From Adiantum capillus-veneris (taxonomy: Eukaryota; Streptophyta; Polypodiopsida; Polypodiales; Pteridaceae): a DNA stretch of 64,000 nt. The stretch is from NCBI GenBank assembly GCA_014529385.2, contig CM043971.1, positions 53,665,209 to 53,729,208 on the forward strand. The letters run 5' to 3'. The position numbers and the translations under genes were made by a program. Below the pieces are notes generated by a model. The model did not search any database. It was given only the letters and a program-made list of their open reading frames with translations, and was not told the DNA's origin. Below, in pieces: positions 23,278-34,680 of this stretch (position 1 is the first letter of the stretch; every line of letters starts with the position of its first letter).

Positions 23278-23360
23278 GTGAGTGACATGTACCTTTTTTA
23301 TTCTTATTTTCTTGTAGCGTTAGTTATATCAATGTTACTCACTTTGAGCTTCTATTTTAT

Positions 23361-23728
23361 AGGTCATCTATATCCCAGCAATCCACTTACCAAAACTTTG
23401 GTTCGTAATTCCCGTAACACCTCGGGGGAGAACCATTTTTTCCACTAATGAAGTGGAGACTATCTTCGACCCTCTTCCACCTCCGACTTTGGATGAGGTG
23501 GAAACAGAGGAGAGGGAGGTTGATGAATCAAGTCCGACGGCAACAAGTCATAGCGAGGATGATTGTCATGATGATGAAGATGATGAGATGGAGGATGACG
23601 AACTCGAAGATGATGAAGGCAATGCATCCACAAACGACAATTTTGTTTCTCTCTTTATTGATTTAGGAGCCATGGTCTTAGAATTGGATGATGCCTCATG
23701 TAGAGATCTTTTCGAAGATGATTCATAA
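23361..23728 (+). CDS. CACTA transposase, acidic C-terminal exon
   Basis: After an acceptor near 23360 the frame reads VIYIPAIHLPKLWFVIPVTP, then about 40 residues dominated by Asp and Glu (DDEDDEMEDDELEDDE), and ends in a TAA at about 23728. It is in frame with the preceding exon by sense. Acidic tails occur in many CACTA proteins. Confidence 0.65.
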
Positions 23729-23874
23729 AGATTTTGCAATTTTGAAGTTTTTTGGTCGTGTAATCCATTCATCTCTCTCTCCCCCCTCTTCCTCTCTTTA
23801 GATTTGGGAATATGCTCAATTATGTTAATCAATTGACAATGATTATTTTAGTTGTAACCAAGTGTAATCTTATA

Positions 23875-23884
23875 CCCCCCCCCC

Positions 23885-23927
<43 letters not shown>

Positions 23928-24033
23928 CTTTTTTAAATTTGAAAATTTTATACACTATTCTTTAATTTTTATTGAGAGGAGGGAAACACCAAAATTTGAA
24001 GGGGGAGGGGGGGGGGGGGGGGGGGGGGGGGGG
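23875..24033. repeat. Poly-C, (CT)n and poly-G tracts at the CACTA right side
   Basis: C21 at 23875-23895 is followed by a CT run, then AT-rich sequence, then a 27-G run at 24007-24033. Confidence 0.9.
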
Positions 24034-24279
24034 TAAGCAAGAATTTTAAAGTTTAGGTGCTAAATTTGGTTGTCGGATATAATAGTGGTAATTTACGCGG
24101 TAATAACATCGATAATACACGCGGTAATAAAAACGAAAACAGTCATGGAAATGTTTTAAACACACAAAAAAAACCCCCCACCCTCCTCTCTCTTGTTTCT
24201 CTACTTGAACTTGCACCTTCTCTTTACAAAACGTGGTAAAACACCATGGTAAACACTTGAAGATTTTCATAGTGAAACC

Positions 24280-25440
24280 TGGTAGGAGGTCTTCCCTCTA
24301 AGAGGCATTGCAACTCATACAAGAGGGGACCAAAGCCCTACTCAACACTTCATTTTAGGCACTATCAAAGACTTGGATGCTACCTAGCATAAACAGTATG
24401 CTAGTTAGCATACTGTGTATGCTAGTAGTATAACCACCATTCTAATTTTCCTTACACAACAAACATGGTACATGCTCTTCCCTCTAAGAGGCCTTGCAAC
24501 TCATACAAGAGGGGACCAAAGCCCTACTCAACACTTCATTCTGTGCACTGTCAAAGACATGGATGCTAGTTAGTAATTTGTGCATGCTAGTTAGCATACT
24601 ATGTATGCTAGTTAGTATATTGTGTATGCTAGTTAGTATACTGTGTATGCTAGTTAGCATAAACACAATTCTAATTTTTATAACACAACAAACCTGGTAA
24701 GAGATCTTCCCTCTAAAAGAACTTGCAACTCATACAAGAGGGGACCAAAGCCCTACTTGACTTCATTCTGGGCACTATCAAAGACTTGGATGCTACTTAG
24801 CTACACAGTATGCTAGTAGCATAACCATAGTTCTAATTTTCCTTACACAACAAACATGGTACATGCTCTTCCCTCTAAGAGGCCTTACAACTCATACAAG
24901 AGGGGACCCAAGTACTACTCAACATTCATTATGGGCACTGTCAAAGACTTGGATATAGCCCTTTGGAAATCTCAAACATTCTCATGCCAATCTTGAAATC
25001 TGGATGTTTTTCTTTGAATTGGTGAAAGAGCTCGGCCTGCAATAACTATAATTGATCAGCATGTTTAGTATGATGAATGAATCAAAATAGGAATATACAG
25101 AAGGCTACCTAATACATCCAGCATGTTCATGAATACAACAGGATGCTAGTTAGAAATCTGTGTATGCTAGTTTAGCAATCAGTGTATGCGAGTTAGCATA
25201 AACACTGTTCTGATTTTCATTACACGAAAAACCTGGTAGGAGATCTTCCCTCTAAGAGACCTTGCAACTCATACAAGAGGGGACCAAAGCCCTACTCAAC
25301 ACTTCATTATGGGCACTGTTAAAGACTTGGATGCTACTTAGCAGACACAATGTACTAGTTAGCATACTGTGTATGCTAGTTAGTATATTGTGTATGCTAG
25401 TTAGCAAAAACAGTTCTAATTTTCCTTACACAACAAACAT
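24280..25440 (+). repeat. Tandem copies of the dispersed repeat unit
   Basis: Five starts of the GGTAGGAGATCTTCCCTCTA-like unit are seen, at about 24281, 24468, 24697, 24858 and 25231, with 160-230 bp spacing. Each carries ATGCTAGTTAGCAT motifs, arranged at 21-bp spacing in the second copy. The segment 24950-25230 lacks the unit and holds an exon of the minus-strand gene. The same unit occurs at 7.8 kb. Confidence 0.75.
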
Positions 25441-27010
25441 GGTAGGAACTCAAAAAAAATGGTAGGAACTCTTTACATACCTTGAATGCTATTAGCATAC
25501 TAGTTGTGCTAACAAGGGTGATTAGTCTGTAGTTTGGCATATGAAGTATGCTAACTAGCATGGATAGTGTTCTGACTGTGCTAACTAGCATGGACTGGAC
25601 TCTGCCCAGCATACATTGAATGCTAACAGGAGTAACATTTGTGTTAATTATCATACCATTTATGATGTTGAGCATACCTAGTATGACGATTAGTATTCTA
25701 GGTATGCTAACTAGCATATATTGTGCTAACCATCTTGACCATCTTGCTAGTTAGCATACTACAAATATGAGGTAGCATACTCATTACCTCCAACAACATT
25801 TTGAGCATGCTAGTTTATATACTAGGTACAACATAAAGGGTGTTAAAGTAGCATACATATTATGCTAATCAACATACACTGTAAGATCACTAGATATGCT
25901 AACTAGCATACTCATAATGCTAATCCCTGAATATTATGCTAACCATCATACTCTATAAGATCATTAGGCATGCTAGCTAGCATACTCATAATGCTAAACC
26001 CTTAAATATTGTGCTAACTAGCATACTCCATAAGATCACTAGGCATGCTAACTAGATTACGCATAATGCTAAACCTTGGATATTGTGCTAGCCAACATAC
26101 TCTGTAGGATCACTAGGCATGCTAACTAGCATACTCATAATGCTAAGTCCTCAATATTGTGTTAATTAGCATACTTTGTAAGATCACTAGGCATGCTAAC
26201 TAGCATACTCATGTAATGCTAAACCCTGAATACTGTGCTAACCAGCATACTTTGTAAGATCACTAGGCATGCTAGCTAGCATACCATTAATGCTAAACCC
26301 TGAATATTCTGCTAGCCAGCATACTCTGTAAGATCACTAGGCATGCTAACTAGCATACTCATAAAGCTAAACCCTAAATATTGTGCTAACCAGCATACTC
26401 TGTAAGATCCCTAGGCATGCTAATTAGCATACCATTAATGCTAAACCCTGAATATTGTGCTAACCAGCATACTCTGTAAGATCACTAGGTATGGTAACTA
26501 GCATACTCATAAAGCTACCCTGAATATTGTGCTAACCAGCATACTCTGTAAGATCACCAGGTATGGTAACTAGCATACTCATAAAGCGAGCATAAAGCTA
26601 AACCCTAAATATTGTGCTAACCATCAGATTCTGTAAGATCACTAGGCATGCTAACTAGCATACCATAAAGCTAAACAACATACCCAACATAGTAATAATG
26701 CTAAATGGCATAAACCTTGTATCAAACGACATACTTGGAATGCTACTGAGCATACTGAGCATGATAAAAATTATTATATATGCAATACATAGAATACAAT
26801 AAGTTATGGCACAAGTATTCAATTGATCACTTGAGGCTCGTCTAGAGGGTGCACATGGTGTTTTATGTAGCTTTTCCTCCCCACTCGCTTTTGACAAACA
26901 TCCTTCTTGTTGGGTGAAACACGAGTCTCCTCTCTCCAAAAGGTGTAGACCAATTCTTTAGTTTCATCTATGATAGGGCTATGACGGTGTTGCTTGTGAC
27001 ATGCAGCCAA
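24950..27010 (-). CDS. Uncharacterised protein, two exons spliced around a minisatellite intron
   Basis: Minus-strand exon 26831 to about 27010 reads IDETKELVYTFWREETRVSP, then NKKDVCQKRVGRKSYIKHHV and HPLDEPQ, and stops at a GTGATC donor. Exon 24950-25036, after a TTATTGCAG acceptor, reads AELFHQFKEKHPDFKIGMRM then FE. The two join in phase into a pattern I remember from uncharacterised proteins of plants and animals (FW..NTRVSPN.KDV ... L-ETQ-ELF..FK...P..KIG...FE). The 1.79-kb intron is almost entirely a 74-bp minisatellite. The frame degenerates after FE, where a dispersed-repeat unit begins, so the gene is probably truncated. The family may belong to a transposon; I cannot name it. Confidence 0.5.
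25500..26690. repeat. 74-bp minisatellite with near-palindromic ATGCTAACTAGCAT motifs
   Basis: Eleven TAAGATCACTAGGCATGC-like anchors occur from about 25885 to 26636 at 71-79 bp spacing. Each unit has two TGCTAAC(T/C)AGCA near-palindromes and one AATGCTAAACCCTGAATATT segment. The part 25500-25870 has the same motif in irregular order. Confidence 0.9.
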
Positions 27011-27029
27011 GGAAAATAATCGAGCATCA

Positions 27030-28450
27030 ACACCAGGCTGGGTTTTTCTCCAATTACAACAGTTTAGATCTCAACCCCAAAACCAAATTTAGATAGCCGT
27101 CACAAGCTTAAACCCAAGATTTAAAGGTCACCTTTCACATTAGTCCAAATCTCAACCCCAAACCAGATCCATGCTTGAACATGAGATTTGGACGGTTTTC
27201 CAATTCTCATAGATTTGTCACTCTGGTTGTCCAAATCTCATAGACTCGTCACCCATTGGTTGAGGAACCTTAACATCTCTAATGTATAGAAAAGCCAATG
27301 GATGAGATCTAAACAACGGCTTTGATCTCAACCAAAACTAGATTTTGACAATAATCCGAAACCTAAACCCAAGATTCAAAGACCACCTTTTACATAGATT
27401 TCATGCAACCAGGTACAAAAACACGTGTTTGTTAATTTTACTTATAGGTTTTTCTCCAATTATGGTCGATTGTCCATTTCTCAAAGCTTATATAAAATCG
27501 ATGACTTTCAATCAATGTTATTGACATCTTGTTAAAGCTTATCTCAAGTTCAAAATCCTGAATCACTCTTATTGACATATTAACATCCCTAACGAACACA
27601 TAAACCTACAAGAGGAGTTTTGAAAAATTGTCCAAATCTTAGGCCCAAAGAGGATCCATTCTTAAACATGAGATTTGAACAATTTTCCAAATCTTATAGA
27701 CTTGCCATCCATTGATTCAAGAATCTTAACATCTTTAATAAATACAAAAAATTTAGAGGGGGGGGGGGGGGGACATCTAGACAATGATCTAGATCTCAAC
27801 CTAAACCCAAACCAGATTTAAACAACCATCCAAATATTAAACCTAAGTTTCAAAACCACCTTTCTTGCGGGTTTGGTTCAGCCAAATACCAAATTATTTG
27901 TTTTGTATTTTTACTTATGGGCCTTGTATCAATTATGATTGGTTGTCCATTTCTTAAAGCTTATCTCAAATCCAATACCCTTGATCAATGTTTTTGACAT
28001 ATTAATATCCATGACAAATACAAAAACTTAGGGAATGTGATTTGGAGAATTGACCAAATCTCAAACTCAAAGAGAATCCATGCTTGAAAATGAGAATTGG
28101 GCGAAAGTCTAATCCAATAAATTTGTAACTCTTAACATTTAACATGTGTAACAAATACAAATATTTATGGGATGATGAGATTTGAACACTTGTCCATATC
28201 TTAACCCCAAATAAGATTTGCAAAATGATCAATATCTTAACTCAAGCTTCAATGATAATGCTTCTCATGGGATTGTTGCTAGCAAACACCAAATTCTACT
28301 TTCATTCATTTGACATATGGGTCTTCCACCTGTTATTGATTATTTAAAGTAGCCTTTATCACTCTTGTTGGCATCTTAGCATCCCTAACAAATACACAAA
28401 GATAGGGAATGACATTTGGATAATTGGTAAAGTTAGGAACACTAACAAAG
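27030..28450. repeat. Diverged tandem repeats, about 450 bp
   Basis: Phrases such as CAAATCTCAACCCCAAACCA, CCTTAACATCTCTAA and CTCCAATTATGG recur near 27030, 27440 and 27920. No coding is evident. A G14-15 run lies at about 27757-27771. Confidence 0.55.
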
Positions 28451-29930
28451 ATAAATCCCACATGATCTTTACAAAATTTCTAGTCCATATAGAGATAATA
28501 CAATAACCCCATTGAGGGGTGAGAGTGTCTTTAAATAAAATAGAGATTTCCTAAGGGCAAGATTTTCTACATTAGAAGGTCTTTGAAACTAATTTTTGTG
28601 CTATTTTTGAATTGCTATAATAAAGTAAAAAATGGTTAATATGGCCCTTGCAAGAGAATTGTACTCGAAGGCTCTTAAGATTTGAATATCTCTTCCCAAA
28701 AAGCCTCTTGGAAGTGCTCTCTTCTTTTGCTTTTCTCATAATAGGATGTAAACCATTATCCAAGTGTCAATCTCATGATATACCACTTGCACAACTCAAG
28801 AGCCACCACGTTTACTTTTGACTAGAGAGATTGAGGTTTGGATGGTTCACTCAATCCCAAACGAAAATAAGGAAAAGAAGAAAAGATGAGCCAAGGTGAA
28901 ATTGAGGTAGGATCTCCTTCTAGGCAGCAACACTCAATGCAACGATTAGTGATAGTGGTAACTCAAGAGCATGGCATGGTTCAAGAAGAAGGGATGCTTT
29001 TACCTTGAGTTCTATTGAATAATAATTTATAGCAACACACTCAAACTATTGAACCAGTCGCTATTGAGATTTCCATCCTAATTGATGATGAAGAAATGGA
29101 AAAGAAACATTATCTTTTCAATGTTGCATGGAAGAATTCTTTTGAACGAGTTTTCTCAATGTCTCAGCCAATGTTGACATGGAGAGGATCAATAAGATTT
29201 TTGATGATAGAAGCGATATTGACAATTGCGTTAGCTAGACCTATTAAATATCAGACATATTATCCATGAGGCTTTCATACACCAAGAATTGTCTAGTTGC
29301 ATTAATTGATTTGACACCTTGCTACTTATAAATGACAACCATTGTCAAAGAGTCTAGTGATTGAGCTAGTAGATGAGTTTGGGACAATGTGACATCGTGC
29401 TCTTTTTTAGTAGACTCTATGATGTATAATTCGGTGACGAGGCAACCAATTAAATTGAAACAATTTAAGAAGAAAGACCTTAGCACATATAGGTGTTAGA
29501 TTCTTTGGGGTCAACAATCAATCATGGCTACAAAGATCTTCCCAAGCATAGATGATCTTGAGTATGCAGCATGAAAAAAAACATTTCAAAAGATTTATGG
29601 ATTATTGTCTCTTTGATGGTAAATCCAGAATATTAACATATGTTGAAGAAACAATCAACTCTAGAGCAGTTAAAGATGTGAGAAAGTAGTGGAAAATCTT
29701 TGAAACACCTACCAAGTCTTTTCAATGGACCATAAATCACGCCACCCACAACAATCGGTAACTTCTATGTGTGACTTCTTCTTAGTTGTTTGATTTCTTC
29801 AATGCTTTCATGCTCTTGTGTGCTTAATGATAGAGATTAATTGATTAAATTTATTCTCTTTCATACTCATAACCATGTATGTACCATCTCATATTTACAT
29901 TTATCCTAATTTATTAGATGATTTTTTTTT
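28450..29930. other. AT-rich stretch, no gene seen
   Basis: Only short open frames full of stops; nothing I recognise. Confidence 0.5.
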
Positions 29931-29939
29931 TGTGGAATT

Positions 29940-30575
29940 GGATGCCCAACTATTGTTGTTCCTTCCCTAGTCTTTGTGAGATTTGGACAATCGTCTAAAC
30001 ATCATGACCTTGCTGCTAGATAAGAAAAGGCATGCATGCACATACAATTGACATGGTGTACAGAAAGATAATTTTCTATCATGGTTGCCTCCCCCTTTCC
30101 TTTATGAGATTTGGAAAACCGTCCAAAACTCAAGACACTGACAAGAGAATAAAAAATGCTCACTCTCAAAATTTTCAAGTGTATTCCTTTGATCTAGTTG
30201 TTTGTTACAATAAATCAAAATTTATGAATTAGAAGTTAATAGACTAATCTTGATTAATTTTTGTGGGTGCTACTGCCATATTGACTTGACAAGGACAAAA
30301 TCCATACACAAAACTAATTGTGAATACAAAGGAAAGTAATAATTTTAATGTGAGTTGAAACATGATTGTGTAATCTCCACTGATGTGCATATGCATGTTG
30401 AGTTGACAAGATCTCTTGAGAGTTAAATTTCCATCTATCGTTGGCTCTCCCCTAACCTTTATGAGATTTGGACGACCATCCAAAAGTCAAGAACAGTAAC
30501 AACTGGAGAATGAAAATTACTTGTGCTCAATTTTCATGTGTATTTCTTTCATGTGATTGTTAAATGCCAGCGGCT
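29940..30575. repeat. Diverged direct repeats, about 340 bp
   Basis: The phrase CTTTATGAGATTTGGA followed by CCGTCCAAAACTCAAGA-like sequence and CATGTGTATTTCTTTCATGTG-like sequence occurs near 30105-30200 and 30460-30560; a partial one lies at about 29975. Confidence 0.5.
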
Positions 30576-30869
30576 CTTCTCACAAAGAAATTGGGAAGAA
30601 CTTTGTATTTCATATGGAGGACACAATTCATACCAAAAAGAAAATTATTCTCTATTATGAGTAAGCCCTTGTTTAAGCTAAATAGAGAACAAATAGAACT
30701 TCGAAGGAAAGCCCCATCAAACTCTAAATCAGGGGACCCTACTATCATATATTATGCCACACAGTTAGGATACGAAGGAAGAACACTTCAAACTCACATC
30801 GCAAAGTATTACTTGACACACCTTAGGAGGTGCTATATTATCTCATAGTTCGAAGGCTATCTATTATTT

Positions 30870-32080
30870 GCAGGCAATGTTTATTGTTCTCAATGACAAG
30901 GCTCTATTTGCGGACTTATATTTGTGTAGTAATATATTGGGAATTGAAGTTGTATATGGGAGCGCTTCAAGTGATTTGTATGTTGGCCTCCTGAAGCACA
31001 AGTTCTCATGGTTGAATGACTTTGTTCCTTTTGCCTTGTTAGGTTTGCATCTCGGTGTTTAGGAATACCATCAATCAAATATGAGAATGATGTCCTCTTT
31101 AATTGTTGGGATTGTACTATGCATAAAAATTACTCAGTCGTTGCCTCAAGTTGTACACACATAGAGAATAAACCTGGAAGACCATTTTCTCAAATTCAAA
31201 AAAACATAGAATGTTTAGTTATGAAACTCACGTTTCTAGTGCTATTTTGAATACTGCAAGTGATTTATTTGTTGCCATTAGGACGGTTATGTTTCACAGT
31301 AATCTCCTCTTTAGATGTTGTCATTGTAATACACATCAAAGTATTCATTCATTGCCTCATGGTGTACACACATGGAGAATAAACCTTGAATATCTTTTTC
31401 TCTAGCTTGAAAAAATCATAGAATTTGTTGTTATGAAACTCATTTTATAGTGCCATTGTGCTACAAGTGATCTTTATGTTGTCATCACAAAGGTTATGCT
31501 TTCACTATACAATCACTTCATGCTTTCTCCCTTGTTTGGTTCATATCTCGGTGTTTATCAACACCATCATTTAGATATGATAATAATGTCCTCTTTAGCT
31601 GTTGTGACTATAATGTTATTTAGTGCTTGCCTCGATGCGTATTTATCATCTTGGGGGGTGCACTTCTGAAAATGTAAGTAAATTAATTGGATTAGATTCT
31701 TTCTTATATCCTCTAAATGTATGTGATATAGATGATCGCATATAAGTGAACCCCCAAAACCTTTTTCTCAACTTGCAAAAATCATTGGAGTTTTCACTTT
31801 GAAATCAAATTTATAGTGCCATCACCAATACTTCAAGTGCTTTGTATGTTGGCATCATGAAGGTTATGTTTTCATGGTTCAATGACTTTGTCTTCAAGTT
31901 TCCTCGCACATCGATGTTTATCAACACCGTCAATTAGGTGAGCGTGATGTCCTTGTTGGATATTGGGATCAAAATGGGAGTGATAAGCTATTCAGTCATT
32001 GCCTCAAAGTAGACCCTCAACATACACGGCATTTTTCTCAGCTTGCAAAAATCATAAAATTTATTGTTATGAAACAAGGT
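30870..32080. repeat. Four diverged tandem units, about 220-370 bp
   Basis: Recurrent landmarks are TGCCTCAAGTTGTACACACA-like, ATGAAACTCA, CAAGTGAT-TT-TATGTTG and TGATGTCCTCTTTA, at about 31090-31220, 31320-31440, 31590 and 31945-32070. No intact frame spans a unit. Confidence 0.55.
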
Positions 32081-33800
32081 GGAAATTGGAATTTTTCCAT
32101 TTTCTTTGTTTTATGATAGAAGTAAAACTTCTCTAATAGTGATTGGTGCACGCTATGCTGATAGATACTCGAAGCCACTCACTAATCTACCAAACAACAA
32201 TACCATATTATAAGATTCTTGACTTTTGAGTAGCTTTTTAAATTAACAAAAAAGTTGTTTAAAGTGCATATAATTTTATTTCCATCATTCACGACATGAA
32301 ATGCTTGTTGTACAGTTCTAGTGTTTTAAACTAAAAGATGAGACCGTTTTTAACCTCTAGTGGGTCTAATAGATCACTGTTTAGTTTTTTTTTTTGCTTT
32401 GTGTGCTTTTCAACAAAAAGCAGAGTTGGTTATTAGTTCTGATAGATCTAGTGAAGCCATGGTTCAATTTAAAAAAATTATTCTTTGCTTTTTGCACTTT
32501 TTTTGCTTGTCATCTCTTTCGATGCTTTCTAACAAGCAGCATGCTTTTGGATGACGTTTAGCCCTAAAATGTATTATTAATTTTTAACCATGACGGATGT
32601 ATGCGGGAGGACCGTATGACATGAAGATGGTGAAAGAAACTATCTTTACAAAAAAGGTTTCTATAAAAAATGATATTGTAATTATGCAAAGGCGGTATGG
32701 TGAAGCCATGGTTGCATTGGTTGCCAAGATTCCGTTCAATTTTTGCACTTCTGTCAATATTTTGGACCTCGGACTCCAAGGAGGGCTACCGTATGGACTC
32801 TCTTGATTGAGGAGCCCACTTAGCCAAGTCATAACTTTGATTAAGCATGTTGAAATATAAATTTAGGTCATCATTACCAAGTTTTGAGCGTGAGTTATTT
32901 ATGGCTCTCGATACGAGATCGCCTACGTACACAGGGGTGCTACCAAGGAAAGGTACCACATAAAATTGTGAGTTTAATATGAAATTCATATATTTTTAAT
33001 GAAAAAACTTAGTAATTTGATTATACTTGTTTGAATTACAACGAGATATGTGTTGATATATGATCACGTACATAGAGTCATATAATGAATTTTGCTTAAA
33101 ATGGCTTTCTAGTTTGGCATCATAGAAGTTGGTATGACTTAGTATGTAAGTGATAATAAACGTTTCAAGAAGCTTTCCAAGGCAATTTTATTGGAGCAAC
33201 ACCACATAAAATACTAGTTATTTTGTTAGAAACTTGCAAAGGCATAGACGATCCAAAACAAACTCAAACCTATAGTTATGACACAATAGAAAAACCTTGC
33301 AAACCGATAGAGAATTTTAAGGATCTCTTTAGACCATACTTACATAGGAAAGATAAGGAAGATATTACATACTACTATATGAGGATGAGGGGTTTTCTGG
33401 GATGTGACAACAATGACAAACAGTGGAAGCTGCTTGGACACCTTTTTAAACAACTTGGTTTTAATCAATTCTATTAATGATTGGTTGAGAAGTAAAAATT
33501 TGCATGGTTGGTACATAAAAGAGCTAAAGAATAAGTAATAGGAGATTTCTCTTATTCTTTAGCTCTTTATGTACCAATTTTATGATGTATAAGCACATTG
33601 TAATCAAGAGATGATTGATTGTAACTTCACAAATCTTTGAAGTATTTTAATCGGATAAGTATAAATTATTGTTTAATTTTGTTTTCAACAGTATATAAGT
33701 TTCTCAAGAAATGATTCAAGACTGATGGGATTTTTATTTCAAACACACACTATGCACACGTGCACGCATGCGTACACACACACAATCGTCTCTTTTATTA
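32080..33800. other. AT-rich stretch, no supported gene
   Basis: Short frames at 32597-32806 and 33223-33477 are open but match nothing I know. Low-complexity A and T runs are frequent. Confidence 0.45.
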
Positions 33801-33810
33801 GGAGCATTGA

Positions 33811-33811
33811 A

Positions 33812-33865
<54 letters not shown>

Positions 33866-33918
33866 TCTATATATATATATATATATAAATAAAAATAATG
33901 CTCTATCTATCTTCAATG

Positions 33919-33947
<29 letters not shown>
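33811..33947. repeat. (CT)n, (CA)n, (TA)n compound microsatellite
   Basis: A CT run, short CA run, TA run and second CT run, with AGCATTGAAGA before the first CT run and its complement TCTTCAATGCT before the second. Confidence 0.85.
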
Positions 33948-33952
<5 letters not shown>

Positions 33953-33983
33953 TATATTGTAGTAATCGAACTGTTTTCAAGCT

Positions 33984-34040
33984 ACTGGATACATTTGTTT
34001 TGCAAGAAAGCCCAACACTAGTTTTGCAAGAAAGCCCAAC
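33984..34040. repeat. 24-bp tandem duplication
   Basis: TTTGCAAGAAAGCCCAACAC plus TAG occurs twice in a row. Confidence 0.75.
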
Positions 34041-34199
34041 ACTAACTTATTTATCCTAGGTACAAAGAGCGAAGTAGTAGCCCATTCTTCTCTTCTTGAG
34101 AAAAAATATGTTAGAGATATTCCGTCATCTTGCAAGACCTCCCTTAGATCACAGATGAGACGGGATGATACTTTTGACGGATTGATTTGGTAGTGCATC

Positions 34200-34645
34200 A
34201 AGTAAATTGACATTACATGATGCCGCAACTGCTTATTGCATGGATTCTGGCCCTTATAGGTCAGTTAGCTCATATATTTTACCACAAATCCATTGTTGCT
34301 ATGATCTCAAGCCATGCTCTTGGTATTCTCTTCATTATCAGTTTTCTTTCGACTTGAAATCGGTCCTTTGCATGCTCATTAGATCTATAAGTTATACATT
34401 CCCAAGAGATGCTTTGTAATGAATACCTCCTCTTTTACAATAGTTTTGGATCTGACTTTGAGACACCATTTTATGTGCTTTGATAGTAGATCACATACAG
34501 CATGATACATCTAACGGTTGGACATAGCATGATGCTGCAACAAGCATTGTACATGGGTTCTGACCCAATGCTTCATCTCATCCCTTACCAAGAAGTTGGT
34601 TTACAGATTTTTCACAAACGTATTGTTGTTATGATCTCAAGACGT

Positions 34646-34680
<35 letters not shown>

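Larger units (their letters stand above)
19440..24280 (+). mobile_element. CACTA (En/Spm) DNA transposon; exact ends not resolved
   Basis: The interval holds a TnpD-type transposase gene with introns (19850-23727). ATTACCGCG-like motifs on the left (about 19455-19475) recur inverted on the right as CGCGGTAAT (about 24098 and 24120), consistent with subterminal repeats. I could not find matching CACTA-type terminal inverted repeats, so the edges are approximate. Long homopolymer tracts lie near both edges (G at 19344 and 19536, C at 23875, G at 24007). Confidence 0.75.

Noticed and set aside
24009..24280. CACTA terminal inverted repeat at 24271 (CACTATG on the minus strand)
   Set aside because: No matching CACTA start was found on the left side of the transposase.
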